A stretch of DNA of 6,178 bases, from NCBI GenBank assembly GCA_030627225.1, contig DAOUSM010000061.1:1-6178 (forward strand), given 5' to 3'. The stretch comes from Candidatus Bathyarchaeota archaeon. GTDB taxonomy: Archaea > Thermoproteota > Bathyarchaeia > Bathyarchaeales > Bathycorpusculaceae. The translations under genes and the position numbers were made by a program. The notes beneath the pieces are model-generated. The model saw only the letters and a list, made by a program, of their open reading frames with translations. It was not told the origin of the DNA and ran no database searches. Of this stretch, positions 1 to 6,178 are shown piece after piece. Positions within the stretch are counted from its first letter, which is position 1. Every line of letters starts with the position of its first letter.

Positions 1-1022
1 ATAGTGGTTACACCACGGTTCGTGGCTAAAACAATGATAGGCACAAGCTCGCTTTCGATAGCTCTGCCCAAGAAGCTGAAAGCTTCCAAGTCTAGAAGGT
101 GTGAGTCGTCAATGAACAAGACGCCTGGGTGGATGAAGGCTTTTCCCTCGTCTACCATTTTTTTAACTCCTTCGTCTACCGCTGCACGAACTTCAGTGTC
201 TATTTCTTTAGTTTCTGAACCTCCAAAAAACATGGAGAAGATGCCTCCGCCAAATCTTTGGCGAGCATTAATTTCATCCATGTCTGCTAGGGTTAAGGTG
301 TAAACGAATTCCTTCTCTTTAAGCACTTTGCCCGGAGGGCGAGGGATTTTCCTCCGAGTATCTATATCATACGTTTTTCCTTTAATGCTTTCCATACTTA
401 TGCCCAAGTTAACGACTCTTCCAGATTCGGCGTCAATTTGTATTACACACCCTTCCGATATGTTCTGCTGGATGATTTGTTGGGCTATGGTAGACCCTGC
501 CTCGATGGTTTTCTCTTCACTCTGGGTTTTCAGTGTTAGTCTAACGCTTTCGGGAACCTTCTGGTAAGGATTATACGGGTGGGGGGCAGTTCTTATGTCC
601 ATGCCAGTGAGCTCGCCTTCATAGACTTTGCGCATCTCATGAATCTCCACTCCAATACATTTTCTTATGGCCTCAATGAGAATCTCCGTCTTCTTGCGTT
701 CGCTGCTGTACACTTCGCTTCCACTCATCTGAATGAACGGCACATTCACGCCTAACTCCCTAGAAATTACTACAGCAATCGCCGTCTTTCCTGTTCCAGG
801 AGGACCCGCAAGAATCACGGTTTTACCGCTTAGCTTTCCGTCTTTTATCATCTGAACAACAAGACCAGCGGCTTCTCTAGCCCTTTCCTGACCAACCATC
901 CCATCCTTTATTTTAACCGCTTTCAAGTTTTCATCTAAACCTAAACCCTTAATGTGAGTGTGTGCACCGATTCTTTCAAATCTACTAACAGGCTTAGTGG
1001 GAACTTCTCGAATAGACGCCAT
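1..1022 (-). CDS. TIP49/RuvBL-like AAA+ ATPase (C-terminus beyond window)
   Basis: This is a partial gene with 340 complete codons. It starts at ATG 1022-1020 and runs off the window at position 1. The family consists of AAA+ ATPases that form hexameric rings; eukaryotic RuvBL1/RuvBL2 act in chromatin-remodelling and RNP-assembly complexes, and the archaeal role is poorly defined. Visible domains are an N-terminal region opening with SRFERIGAHTHIKGLG (residues 13-28), Walker A GPPGTGKT (73-80), SGSEVYSSERKKTE (100-113), and the inserted domain II typical of TIP49 (about 125-235). These are followed by DMDEINAR (247-254), Walker B VLFIDDSHLLD (301-311) and sensor 1 ATN (333-335). Sensor 2 and about 110 C-terminal residues expected for a protein of around 450 residues lie outside. 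Walker B has Asp306 where the family normally has the catalytic Glu. The start is supported by GGTGAT six bases upstream. The gene has its own likely promoter, 85 bases after the preceding gene on the same strand. Confidence 0.96.
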   Translation of the reverse strand, partial: MASIREVPTKPVSRFERIGAHTHIKGLGLDENLKAVKIKDGMVGQERAREAAGLVVQMIKDGKLSGKTVILAGPPGTGKTAIAVVISRELGVNVPFIQMSGSEVYSSERKKTEILIEAIRKCIGVEIHEMRKVYEGELTGMDIRTAPHPYNPYQKVPESVRLTLKTQSEEKTIEAGSTIAQQIIQQNISEGCVIQIDAESGRVVNLGISMESIKGKTYDIDTRRKIPRPPGKVLKEKEFVYTLTLADMDEINARQRFGGGIFSMFFGGSETKEIDTEVRAAVDEGVKKMVDEGKAFIHPGVLFIDDSHLLDLEAFSFLGRAIESELVPIIVLATNRGVTT

Positions 1023-1028
1023 AGACCT

Positions 1029-1034
1029 ATCACC
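1029..1034 (-). promoter_or_regulatory. Shine-Dalgarno site of the TIP49 gene
   Basis: The minus strand reads GGTGAT and ends six bases before the ATG at 1022. It is complementary to the ATCACC part of the archaeal 16S 3' end and fixes the start codon. Confidence 0.8.
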
Positions 1035-1075
1035 ATGTGAAATTAAAATTGCAGAATAAAACAGAGAAAACCCAA

Positions 1076-1083
1076 AATATAAA
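1076..1083 (-). promoter_or_regulatory. Probable TATA box of the TIP49 gene
   Basis: The minus strand reads TTTATATT inside an AT-rich 85-base gap between two colinear genes. A start site about 25 bases downstream (near 1050-1055) would give a leader of about 30 bases that contains the Shine-Dalgarno site. Several T-tracts follow it on the minus strand, so upstream transcription might also end here. This rests on motif and spacing only. Confidence 0.5.
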
Positions 1084-1107
1084 TTTAGCTTCCCCTTCAA
1101 CGCAATT

Positions 1108-1911
1108 CTAAATTTTCTTTCGGCTTGCATTTATCATGTTGAGCACAAACTTAGCAAATTGGTTAAGTTTTTCTGAATCGAAATTTATCTGCGAATTCGA
1201 AGCATAGTTTTCCAGTGCTTTGCTGACCATGTCTTTGAAGATAGACTGAGTTTGTAAATACCATTTTCCACCTTCAATCTTCGACATAACTTTTCCAGTC
1301 TTAAGAAAACTCAAAACTCTGCATAGGTTCAAAATGTAGTATTCAGGATGTTTTGTGAGCAAATCAGGGATGTCTTCCAGGTCGTATAACAAGGCTTTCA
1401 AGTAGTCTTCATTAGACACTTTGCCGAAAACATCGTGTATTGGCTTTCCGTATAATGTTATCCCTCTCTCATATACCACTCTTAAATGCGCGGATAAGTC
1501 AGGATCCTCATCGGGGAATGGTCCAATGATTCCTTTCTCAAATTTGCTTCTCCAACTTTCTGAATAATGAAACTCAAAAGGCATAGAATAAACAGGATTT
1601 TTGGCATAATTCTCTAAAATAACGCTCATTTCAAGTCCCTTACCAACTATTTCCTTCGAAATATTCAAACAAAACATTGCTAAACTCTTTCCTTCCTCTT
1701 TAGACAGCGCATTTTTCACAACAATTATTATGTCTAAATCGCTTTTTCCTAGGTTAAAACATCCCATGGCCAGAGAACCGTGAAGATATATCCCCACTAG
1801 GCTGTTCTGCAGAATCTTTCTGAAATTTTCTATAAGCTTATTTAACAAACCCTTAACTTCTTTAGTGCAGTTGTGAAAGCTATAACATTTAGCTTTCATC
1901 GCAACAGTCAC
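1108..1911 (-). CDS. Nucleotidyltransferase of the aminoglycoside adenylyltransferase (AadA/ANT, DUF4111) type
   Basis: The protein has 267 residues from GTG 1911. An alternative ATG at 1899 (residue 5) has GTGA eight bases upstream and is equally plausible. Residues 38-65 hold the nucleotidyltransferase signature: HGS (44-46) followed by SDLD (57-60), with Asp58 and Asp60 as the metal-binding pair. Glu94 in GLEMSVIL sits where AadA has its catalytic Glu in an LEVT-like context. The C-terminal helical half carries LNLCRVLSFLKTGKVMSK (194-211) and a Trp (217), matching the AadA pattern LCR...TGK...K...W. Its length also matches AadA-type enzymes (about 260). Known relatives transfer AMP to streptomycin or spectinomycin. 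The true substrate here is unknown and resistance is not shown. The gene begins one base after the trmY stop with no strong ribosome site of its own, so it is probably co-transcribed and translationally coupled. It could instead be an endogenous small-molecule or RNA nucleotidyltransferase. Confidence 0.85.
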   Translation of the reverse strand: MTVAMKAKCYSFHNCTKEVKGLLNKLIENFRKILQNSLVGIYLHGSLAMGCFNLGKSDLDIIIVVKNALSKEEGKSLAMFCLNISKEIVGKGLEMSVILENYAKNPVYSMPFEFHYSESWRSKFEKGIIGPFPDEDPDLSAHLRVVYERGITLYGKPIHDVFGKVSNEDYLKALLYDLEDIPDLLTKHPEYYILNLCRVLSFLKTGKVMSKIEGGKWYLQTQSIFKDMVSKALENYASNSQINFDSEKLNQFAKFVLNMINASRKKI

Positions 1912-1912
1912 T

Positions 1913-2473
1913 TTAGACTACCGCCTTTCTATCTAATATGTAGTTTATGACCGTTATACACGAAGCCGCTAAGTAAGGCTGCTTTCCCAAAGAAACCTTT
2001 TCACCATACCGTAAAGCGAAACCTTCAACCTTTTTCGGTAAGCCAATATGATCTCCTAAGACAAAAACGGGATTCTCACCTATAGCAACCTTAAAAATGT
2101 CTTTTCCACCTTCTTCAAGAACATAGATGGGAGCTTCATCCGCTTTCTCCTTCAACAGAGCCTCAAAACTCGTTTTATCAATGCTTATGCCTGGATGCCT
2201 CTTTCCAGACAAAACCTTTTTGAAAATTTCTTTCCATGTCTCCTGGTCTGTGCGTACGTCCCTAAGCGTTGCACCGTCAATCTTTAAGTGTAATGGCGGT
2301 GATGGCGGTCCACTTAATAATGCATGGAAAACAACGTTTCTGCGAATTCCATGAGAAAGGAATAAGCTGGCTACAATACATTCATGCACAACATCTAATC
2401 TGCCAGCATCACGCAAACTTGTGAATCTCGAATCCGTTCTGCCCCTACGCGAATACAGAATAAACTCACGCAA
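1913..2473 (-). CDS. trmY: tRNA (pseudouridine(54)-N1)-methyltransferase
   Basis: TrmY uses S-adenosylmethionine to methylate pseudouridine 54 in the T-loop of archaeal tRNAs, giving m1Ψ54 after Pus10 has made the pseudouridine. I place the start at TTG 2473 because family members begin with (M)REFI, as here in LREFIL, and because GGTG lies eight bases upstream (2485-2482). This gives 186 residues. The frame stays open to ATG 2497 and TTG 2509, but a GGTG only two bases before ATG 2497 is too close to serve it. Recognisable blocks are AGRLDVVHECI (23-33), LSHGIRRNVVFHALL (39-53), GPPSPP (55-60), the SPOUT-knot segment NPVFVLGDHIG (134-144), and SLGKQPYLAASCITVINYILD with Cys172 (161-181). The Methanocaldococcus protein as I recall it has His where Asn177 is here. 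The downstream nucleotidyltransferase follows after one base, and tRNA-Thr lies upstream on the same strand. Confidence 0.95.
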   Translation of the reverse strand: MREFILYSRRGRTDSRFTSLRDAGRLDVVHECIVASLFLSHGIRRNVVFHALLSGPPSPPLHLKIDGATLRDVRTDQETWKEIFKKVLSGKRHPGISIDKTSFEALLKEKADEAPIYVLEEGGKDIFKVAIGENPVFVLGDHIGLPKKVEGFALRYGEKVSLGKQPYLAASCITVINYILDRKAVV

Positions 2474-2481
2474 AACATGCA

Positions 2482-2485
2482 CACC
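2482..2485 (-). promoter_or_regulatory. Shine-Dalgarno site deciding the trmY start
   Basis: The minus strand reads GGTG, eight bases before TTG 2473. It supports the short form of TrmY over the longer forms from ATG 2497 or TTG 2509. Confidence 0.55.
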
Positions 2486-2546
2486 AAAATACTGCATAGC
2501 ACCAAACAAAATAAGCTATGCGGTTATTAGCCGACATTCATCACGG

Positions 2547-2554
2547 AATTAAAA
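2547..2554 (-). promoter_or_regulatory. Possible TATA box of trmY
   Basis: The minus strand reads TTTTAATT, preceded by a purine-rich GCGAAAAAAG stretch that resembles a BRE. A start near 2524 would leave a leader of about 50 bases before TTG 2473. The match is weak. The gene could also be read from the tRNA promoter. Confidence 0.3.
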
Positions 2555-2607
2555 CTTTTTTCGCTTCACTTGTGTAACATATTTGCTCTAAACATCCATT
2601 GATACAT

Positions 2608-2646
2608 AAAAATCATAGAGGGGTATCCCCGCAAACTTTGCACGGG
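2608..2646 (-). terminator. Two competing hairpins and a T-run after tRNA-Thr
   Basis: On the minus strand GGGG-ATA-CCCC (2630-2620) is a compact hairpin, followed after seven bases by TTTTT (2612-2608), which resembles an intrinsic terminator. Just before it, GCAAAGTTTGC (2641-2631) is an inverted repeat flanked by CCC (2646-2644), which could pair with the same GGGG tract. The two folds are therefore mutually exclusive. This may end the tRNA transcript or control read-through into trmY. The stems are short and the function is inferred. Confidence 0.3.
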
Positions 2647-2678
2647 AAATCTGCAATTGCTCATCAAACTGGGAAGCC

Positions 2679-2755
2679 TGGAGCCTCGGGCGGGCTTTGA
2701 TCCCGCGACCTACGGCTTACAAGGCCGTTGCTCTACCAGGCTGAGCTACCGAGGC
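2679..2755 (-). tRNA. tRNA-Thr (anticodon TGT), CCA encoded
   Basis: The cloverleaf is complete. The acceptor stem is GCCTCGG (2755-2749) with CCGAGGC (2689-2683), the D-stem is GCTC/GAGC with A14 and G18-G19, the anticodon stem is ACGGC/GCCGT, and the loop is CTTGTAA. The anticodon TGT lies at 2721-2719 and reads ACA. The T-stem is GCGGG/CCCGC, the variable loop has five bases, the discriminator T is at 2682, and a genomic CCA occupies 2681-2679. There is no intron. The GCC... acceptor end and the T73 discriminator suit an archaeal tRNA-Thr. The T-loop is ATCAAAG, with A at position 54 where nearly all elongator tRNAs have T. T55, C56 and A58 are kept. It is divergent from the 23S gene and leads the trmY cluster. 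Confidence 0.97.
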
Positions 2756-2780
2756 AGTCAACTATAGCATTTTCGACATC

Positions 2781-2791
2781 AAAAATAAAAA
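2781..2791 (-). promoter_or_regulatory. Probable TATA box of tRNA-Thr
   Basis: The minus strand reads TTTTTATTTTT, about 26-36 bases before the tRNA 5' end. This is the normal archaeal TATA distance for a start at or just before the mature end. Confidence 0.45.
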
Positions 2792-2805
2792 CGTTAGCCA
2801 CCCAA

Positions 2806-2815
2806 AATTATAATT
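2806..2815. promoter_or_regulatory. Palindromic TATA-like element AATTATAATT
   Basis: This is a perfect ten-base palindrome in the divergent region between tRNA-Thr and 23S rRNA. It could serve as a TATA element in either direction or as a factor site. Only the symmetry and composition support it. Confidence 0.25.
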
Positions 2816-2843
2816 GAAAACCCTTATTATCCACGACGTAATA

Positions 2844-2850
2844 CTTATAT
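2844..2850 (+). promoter_or_regulatory. Candidate TATA box of the 23S rRNA transcript
   Basis: CTTATAT lies in the plus direction about 170 bases before the mature 23S, with a start expected near 2872-2876. A second TATA-like run, ATAAAAAG, at 2896-2903 is an alternative. A dedicated promoter is needed here because no 16S gene lies upstream. Confidence 0.45.
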
Positions 2851-2856
2851 CTGCGA

Positions 2857-2895
2857 AAGCCGCTTCAGAAATATTTTGGCGGCTTATTGCAAGCC
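2857..2895 (+). repeat. Overlapping inverted repeats at the predicted 23S transcription start
   Basis: AAGCCGC (2857-2863) and GCGGCTT (2879-2885) form a perfect seven-base inverted repeat with a 15-base spacer. GGCTT (2881-2885) can instead pair with AAGCC (2891-2895) across a five-base loop. The predicted start site falls in the first spacer, so the larger repeat would act as an operator in DNA. If transcription starts further upstream, the two hairpins exclude each other in RNA. Confidence 0.4.
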
Positions 2896-2941
2896 ATAAA
2901 AAGATGCAACTCCCATCAAACGATGAGGAGCGAAGGGTAAA

Positions 2942-2961
2942 ATGAGCCTTTAGAGGCTCAT
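2942..2961 (+). repeat. Hairpin in the pre-23S leader
   Basis: ATGAGCCT and AGGCTCAT form a perfect eight-base-pair stem closing a TTAG tetraloop. It lies three bases before the 5' arm of the processing stem. Its position suggests a structural or processing element of the precursor. Confidence 0.55.
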
Positions 2962-2964
2962 AAT

Positions 2965-3030
2965 GACACCATGCATAGGCCAAAAGGTTCACTGTAAACG
3001 CCAAACAGATACTGCCACAAGGCCCGACAT
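2965..3030 (+). repeat. 5' half of the pre-23S processing stem
   Basis: Four blocks in this arm are perfectly or nearly perfectly complementary to blocks after the 23S in reverse order: 2965-2981 with 6133-6149 (17 pairs), 2984-2992 with 6117-6125 (9 pairs, starting AAGGTTCAC), 3006-3015 with 6094-6103 (10 pairs, CAGATACTGC/GCAGTATCTG), and 3021-3030 with 6081-6090 (10 pairs, one of them G-T). The innermost helix is the likely helix 1 of mature 23S. The outer helices form the long stem that archaeal nucleases cut to release pre-23S. Confidence 0.85.
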
Positions 3031-3945
3031 GTTACGCCGTCTGGGGGATGGCTCGGCTTGAGCGCTGAAGAAGGGCGCGGCCAGCCGCGAAAGAGCCCCG
3101 GGTAAGCGTATGCAGCTTTAGAACCGGGGATTCCTGAATGGGACTTCCTGCTACAATTTCCTTCGGGAAGTTGTGGCGCTCCCAAATGGGAGCGGGAACC
3201 CCCTGAACGGAAGCATCTTAGTAGGGGGAGGAAAAGAAACCAAATGGGATTCCCTTAGTAACAGCGAGCGAAAAGGGAAGAGTCCAAACCGAACCCTGTG
3301 GGGAAGACTCACGGGGAATGTAGGGTTATGGGTCCGGCTTCCTCCTCGCCAGCGAAGCTGAAGTGGCCTGGAAAGGCCCGCCATAGAGGGTGAAAGCCCC
3401 TTAAGCGTAAGCTGGAAGGAGCTGAGCCGGTGTCCCAGAGTACCGTACCCTAGTTTGGGTGCGGAAAGTTGGGAGACACCAACTTCTAAGACTAAATACG
3501 TCTCAAGACCGATAGCGCACTAGTACGGTGACGGAAAGTTGAAAAGTACCCCGGAAGGGGGGTGAAAAGTGCCTGAAACCAGACGGTTATAGACGTGTGC
3601 GGCCCGGAAGGGTAGATCCCTCCTGAAGGAAACCGCCGTGAGGCGGCAGTACGAGGGAGGGGGACCAGGGTTGCACGTTCCGTCTAGAAACACGGGCCGG
3701 GGAGTTCACGGCTGTGGCAAGCCTAAGGGTCTAGAAGCCCGTAGGCGTAGGGAAACCAACATGCGCGCAGCCAGCTTTCGGGCTGGTCAGGCGCGGAGTC
3801 TGAAAGGGCGCGGAGTCACGGCTGTGAGACTAGAAACCGGGCGATCTAGCCCTGGGCAGGGCGAAGCCAGGCGAAAGCCTGGTGGAGGCTCGAAAGGGTG
3901 CTGACGTGCAATTCGTTCCTCAGACCTGGGGTTAGGGGCTAAAGA

Positions 3946-3977
<32 letters not shown>

Positions 3978-4216
3978 AAAGTGGGTCGCAGCCCAGTCCC
4001 GGGCGAGGCGGCCGATGGGGTAGAGCACTGATTGGAAAGTAAGGGGTCGAAAGGCCCCGCTTTTCTTTCAAACTCCGAATTCATCGGCGCCGTAGACCCT
4101 GGGAGACGGGTTACGGGGGGTAAGCTCCCGGACCGAGAGGGGGACAACCCAGACTGAGGTTAAGGCCCCAAAGTGCTGGCCAAATGCCAAACAAAAGGGC
4201 GTCATAAGCCTTAGAC

Positions 4217-4277
4217 AGCGGGGAGGTAGGCTCAGAAGCAGCCACCCTTTAAAGAAAGCGTAACAGCTCACCCGCCG
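4217..4277 (+). other. GTPase-associated centre of 23S rRNA (helices 43-44)
   Basis: CAGAAGCAGCC and AAAGAAAGCGTAACAGC match the universal loops where L11 and translation factors bind. The base equivalent to A1067 (E. coli numbering) is the A at 4234 and is unchanged. Confidence 0.9.
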
Positions 4278-5059
4278 AGGCTTATGGCCCCGAAAATTGA
4301 CGGGGCTAAGCCAGCCGCCGATACCTCAGGGCGCAGCTTAGCGCTGCGTCGGTAGGAGGGCGTCCTGACTGGGTAGAAGCTGGGCCGTGAGGTCCAGTGG
4401 ACCGGTTCAGGATTGCAGATCCCGGTGGTAGTAACAGCAAAGAGAAGTGAGAATCTTCTCCGCCGAAAGGGCCAGGGTTCCCCGGCAACGCGTCGTCAGC
4501 CGGGGGTAAGTCGATCCTAAGGCATGGCCTAACCGATCATGCCGAAAGGGAATCCGGTTAAAATTCCGGAACCACGAAGGTACACGCGGCGACGCAAGCT
4601 CAACGTCTGACGCTTCGGGCTAGGCTGAGCAAGGCTGTCGCCTTGTTTAACCGTATAAGCCTGGGGAGTGCCGTAACGGCGAGAACCAGGTGAAAGCGGG
4701 AATAGCCGCCCGTTTAGGGCGGTTCAGCCAATGTCTGGAGCCATTGAAAAGGGTGTTGGGAAGGATCCTTCGTGACCGTACCTAGAACCGACACAGGTGT
4801 CCCTAGGCGAGAAACCTAAGGCGTGTCGGGTATACGCCAAGCGAGGGAACTCGGCAATTTAGCCCCGTACCTTCGGTATAAGGGGTGCCTGCTTTTTTAG
4901 CCTTGGCTGGAACAGCAGGTCGCAGTGGCAAAGGGGTCTCGACTGTTTAATAAAAACATAGGAAGCCGCAAGCGCGAAAGCGTGTGAACGGCTTCTGAAT
5001 CCTGTCCAGTACAGGTACCTGAAACCCGGGTTCAACCGGGCTAAGGGCCTGCAAACGAC

Positions 5060-5078
5060 GGGAGTAACTCTGACTCTC
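5060..5078 (+). other. Helix 69 of 23S rRNA
   Basis: The stem GGGAGT (5060-5065) pairs with ACTCTC (5073-5078) around the loop AACTCTG. This helix contacts the decoding centre of the small subunit. The loop has C at 5070, where bacterial and eukaryotic rRNA have A1916. The G at 5072 (1918) is common outside bacteria. Confidence 0.85.
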
Positions 5079-5599
5079 TTAAGGTAGCCAAATGCCTTGT
5101 CGGGTAAGTTCCGACGTGCATGAATGGATCAACGAAGGCCCCGCTGTCCCCGCTTGGCACCCGGTGAACCCACGTAACGTGGACGAACAGTCCACGAACT
5201 CCCAGCGGGAAAAGAAGACCCCGTGGAGTTTTACTGCAGTCTGCCGCTGGAACATGGCTGCGGATGCAGAGCGTAGACGGGAGCCGTTAATCCCGGTTTC
5301 TCTGGGAACCGGGGGAGGCGCCAATGGAACACCGTCCTTTCGTAACCGTGTTTCTAACTGGCGCTTCGGCGCTGGAACAACGGCAGATGGGCAGTTTGGC
5401 TGGGGCGGCACGCCCTTGAAAAGATATCAAGGGCGCCCTAAGGTCGGCTCAGACGGGACAGAAACCCGTCGTAGAGTGCAAAGGCAAAAGCCGGCCTGAC
5501 TGGATCCTCCACAGTAAGGGATCCAGAGGCGAAAGCCGGGCTTAGCGATCATCCATGTCCCCTTTGGTGGGGGCTGGATGTGACAGAAAAATTACCCCG

Positions 5600-5667
5600 G
5601 GGATAACAGGCTTGTCGCGGGCGAGAGTCCCTATCGACCCCGCGGCTTGGTACCTCGATGTCGGCTC
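5600..5667 (+). other. Peptidyl transferase centre strands of 23S rRNA
   Basis: GGATAACAGG (5601-5610) contains the equivalents of G2447 to C2452, with A2451 at 5606. CCTCGATGTCGGCTC (5653-5667) contains A2503 at 5658 and U2504-U2506. All of these core positions keep the canonical base. Confidence 0.92.
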
Positions 5668-5720
5668 TTCCTATCCTGGCCCTGCATAAGGGGCCAAGGG
5701 TGAGGCTGCTCGCCTATTAA

Positions 5721-5763
<43 letters not shown>

Positions 5764-5809
5764 ACTTTATCTGCTGGGAGTGCTGGCTGCCTGAGGGGAA
5801 AGGGTCCCT

Positions 5810-5821
5810 AGTACGAGAGGA
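5810..5821 (+). other. Sarcin-ricin loop of 23S rRNA
   Basis: AGTACGAGAGGA is the invariant twelve-base loop that contacts translational GTPases. It is intact. Confidence 0.97.
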
Positions 5822-6080
5822 ACGGGACGCTGTGGCCACTAGTTAACCGGTTGTCCGACAGGGCAGACGCCGGGCAGCCACGCCGCTGAGGATAAGGGCT
5901 GAAAGCATCTAAGCCCGAAGCCTCTCCTGAAAATAGGCAGCCATTCCCCTAAAACGCTGGGCTGGCAACAGCCTGGCCAAAGGGACGAGGGCTCCCATAG
6001 AAGATGGGTTTGATGGAGCCGGGGTGTACGCGTCAAGACTTCGGTCGAGACGCTCAGCCTGCGGCCCCCAACCGCCTGAG

Positions 6081-6149
6081 ATGTCGGGCTAAAGCAGTAT
6101 CTGGACGATATAAGCGGTGAACCTTGCGAAAAGGCCTATGCATGGTGTC
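6081..6149 (+). repeat. 3' half of the pre-23S processing stem
   Basis: This arm holds the complements of the 5' arm in order: 6081-6090 (helix 1), 6094-6103, 6117-6125, and the outer 17-base block 6133-6149 beginning GGCCTATG. The helices are separated by internal loops (5 bases against 3, about 13 against 13, and 2 against 7). No textbook bulge-helix-bulge, meaning two three-base bulges around four pairs, is evident by eye. After it only 29 bases remain, an AT-rich stretch with no gene that could be a terminator or the start of the next unit. Confidence 0.85.
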
Positions 6150-6178
6150 TTGGCATCTTACTATTCTCAAATTTTATC

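Noticed and set aside
4..567. Two plus-strand open frames (4-303 and 328-567)
   Set aside because: They are antisense to the well-supported TIP49 gene and show no recognisable motifs.
2127..2354. A 75-codon plus-strand open frame
   Set aside because: It lies wholly opposite trmY, which has clear family motifs.
2535..2669. Possible C/D-box small RNA on the minus strand (TGATGA at 2666-2661 and GTGATGA near 2539-2545)
   Set aside because: No CTGA D or D' boxes lie at suitable distances, so the C-box-like words are not enough.
2762..3004. An 80-codon minus-strand open frame in the divergent region
   Set aside because: It overlaps the pre-23S leader and the tRNA promoter region, has no family motif or ribosome site, and its sequence is explained by the processing-stem arm and leader hairpin.
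3701..3826. Repeated GGAGT(T)CACGGCTGTG at 3701-3716 and 3812-3826, and GCGCGGAGTC at 3791-3800 and 3808-3817
   Set aside because: These looked like a local duplication, but both segments resemble what I recall of ordinary archaeal 23S in this area, so I do not call a duplication.
6150..6178. Start of a 5S rRNA or a terminator after the 23S
   Set aside because: Only 29 AT-rich bases remain, with no 5S motif and no hairpin followed by a T-run that can be judged.

Overview
The window looks like chromosomal DNA from an archaeon, probably of the TACK group. It carries a TIP49/RuvBL-type AAA+ ATPase, a TrmY-family tRNA methyltransferase, a tRNA-Thr with archaeal architecture, archaeal-style ribosome binding sites (GGTG, GGTGAT) and TATA-like promoters. 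Its complete large-subunit rRNA has archaeal and eukaryote-like signatures, for example GGTAGCCAAATGCC after helix 69. The exact lineage cannot be fixed without a database search.

Layout. Positions 1-2755 are all on the minus strand. In transcription order they hold tRNA-Thr(TGT) (2755-2682, CCA encoded), a roughly 205-base spacer with two competing hairpins, trmY (2473-1913), a nucleotidyltransferase of the aminoglycoside-adenylyltransferase type (1911-1108, one base after the trmY stop), and a TIP49/RuvBL ATPase with its own TATA box and Shine-Dalgarno site (1022 to beyond position 1; the last quarter is outside the window). Positions 2756-3020 form a divergent control region. From about 3021 to 6090 the plus strand is a full 23S rRNA gene without an intron. 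It is bracketed by a long inverted repeat (2965-3030 with 6081-6149) that would fold into the pre-23S processing stem.

How it fits together. Most of the block serves RNA and translation: rRNA, a tRNA, a T-loop methyltransferase, and an ATPase whose eukaryotic relatives help assemble RNP and chromatin complexes. The nucleotidyltransferase is the odd member, because its closest recognisable relatives modify aminoglycoside antibiotics. The 23S gene has no 16S gene upstream. Its 5' neighbour is the divergent tRNA, so it appears to be transcribed as a separate unit.

Points most worth a second look are the unlinked 23S gene, the A54 (not T54) in the tRNA-Thr next to trmY, whose product acts on position 54, the antibiotic-nucleotidyltransferase-like gene coupled to trmY, the Asp in place of the Walker B Glu in the TIP49 protein, and the segmented processing stem without an obvious bulge-helix-bulge. 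None of these amounts to a clearly new system on sequence reading alone.
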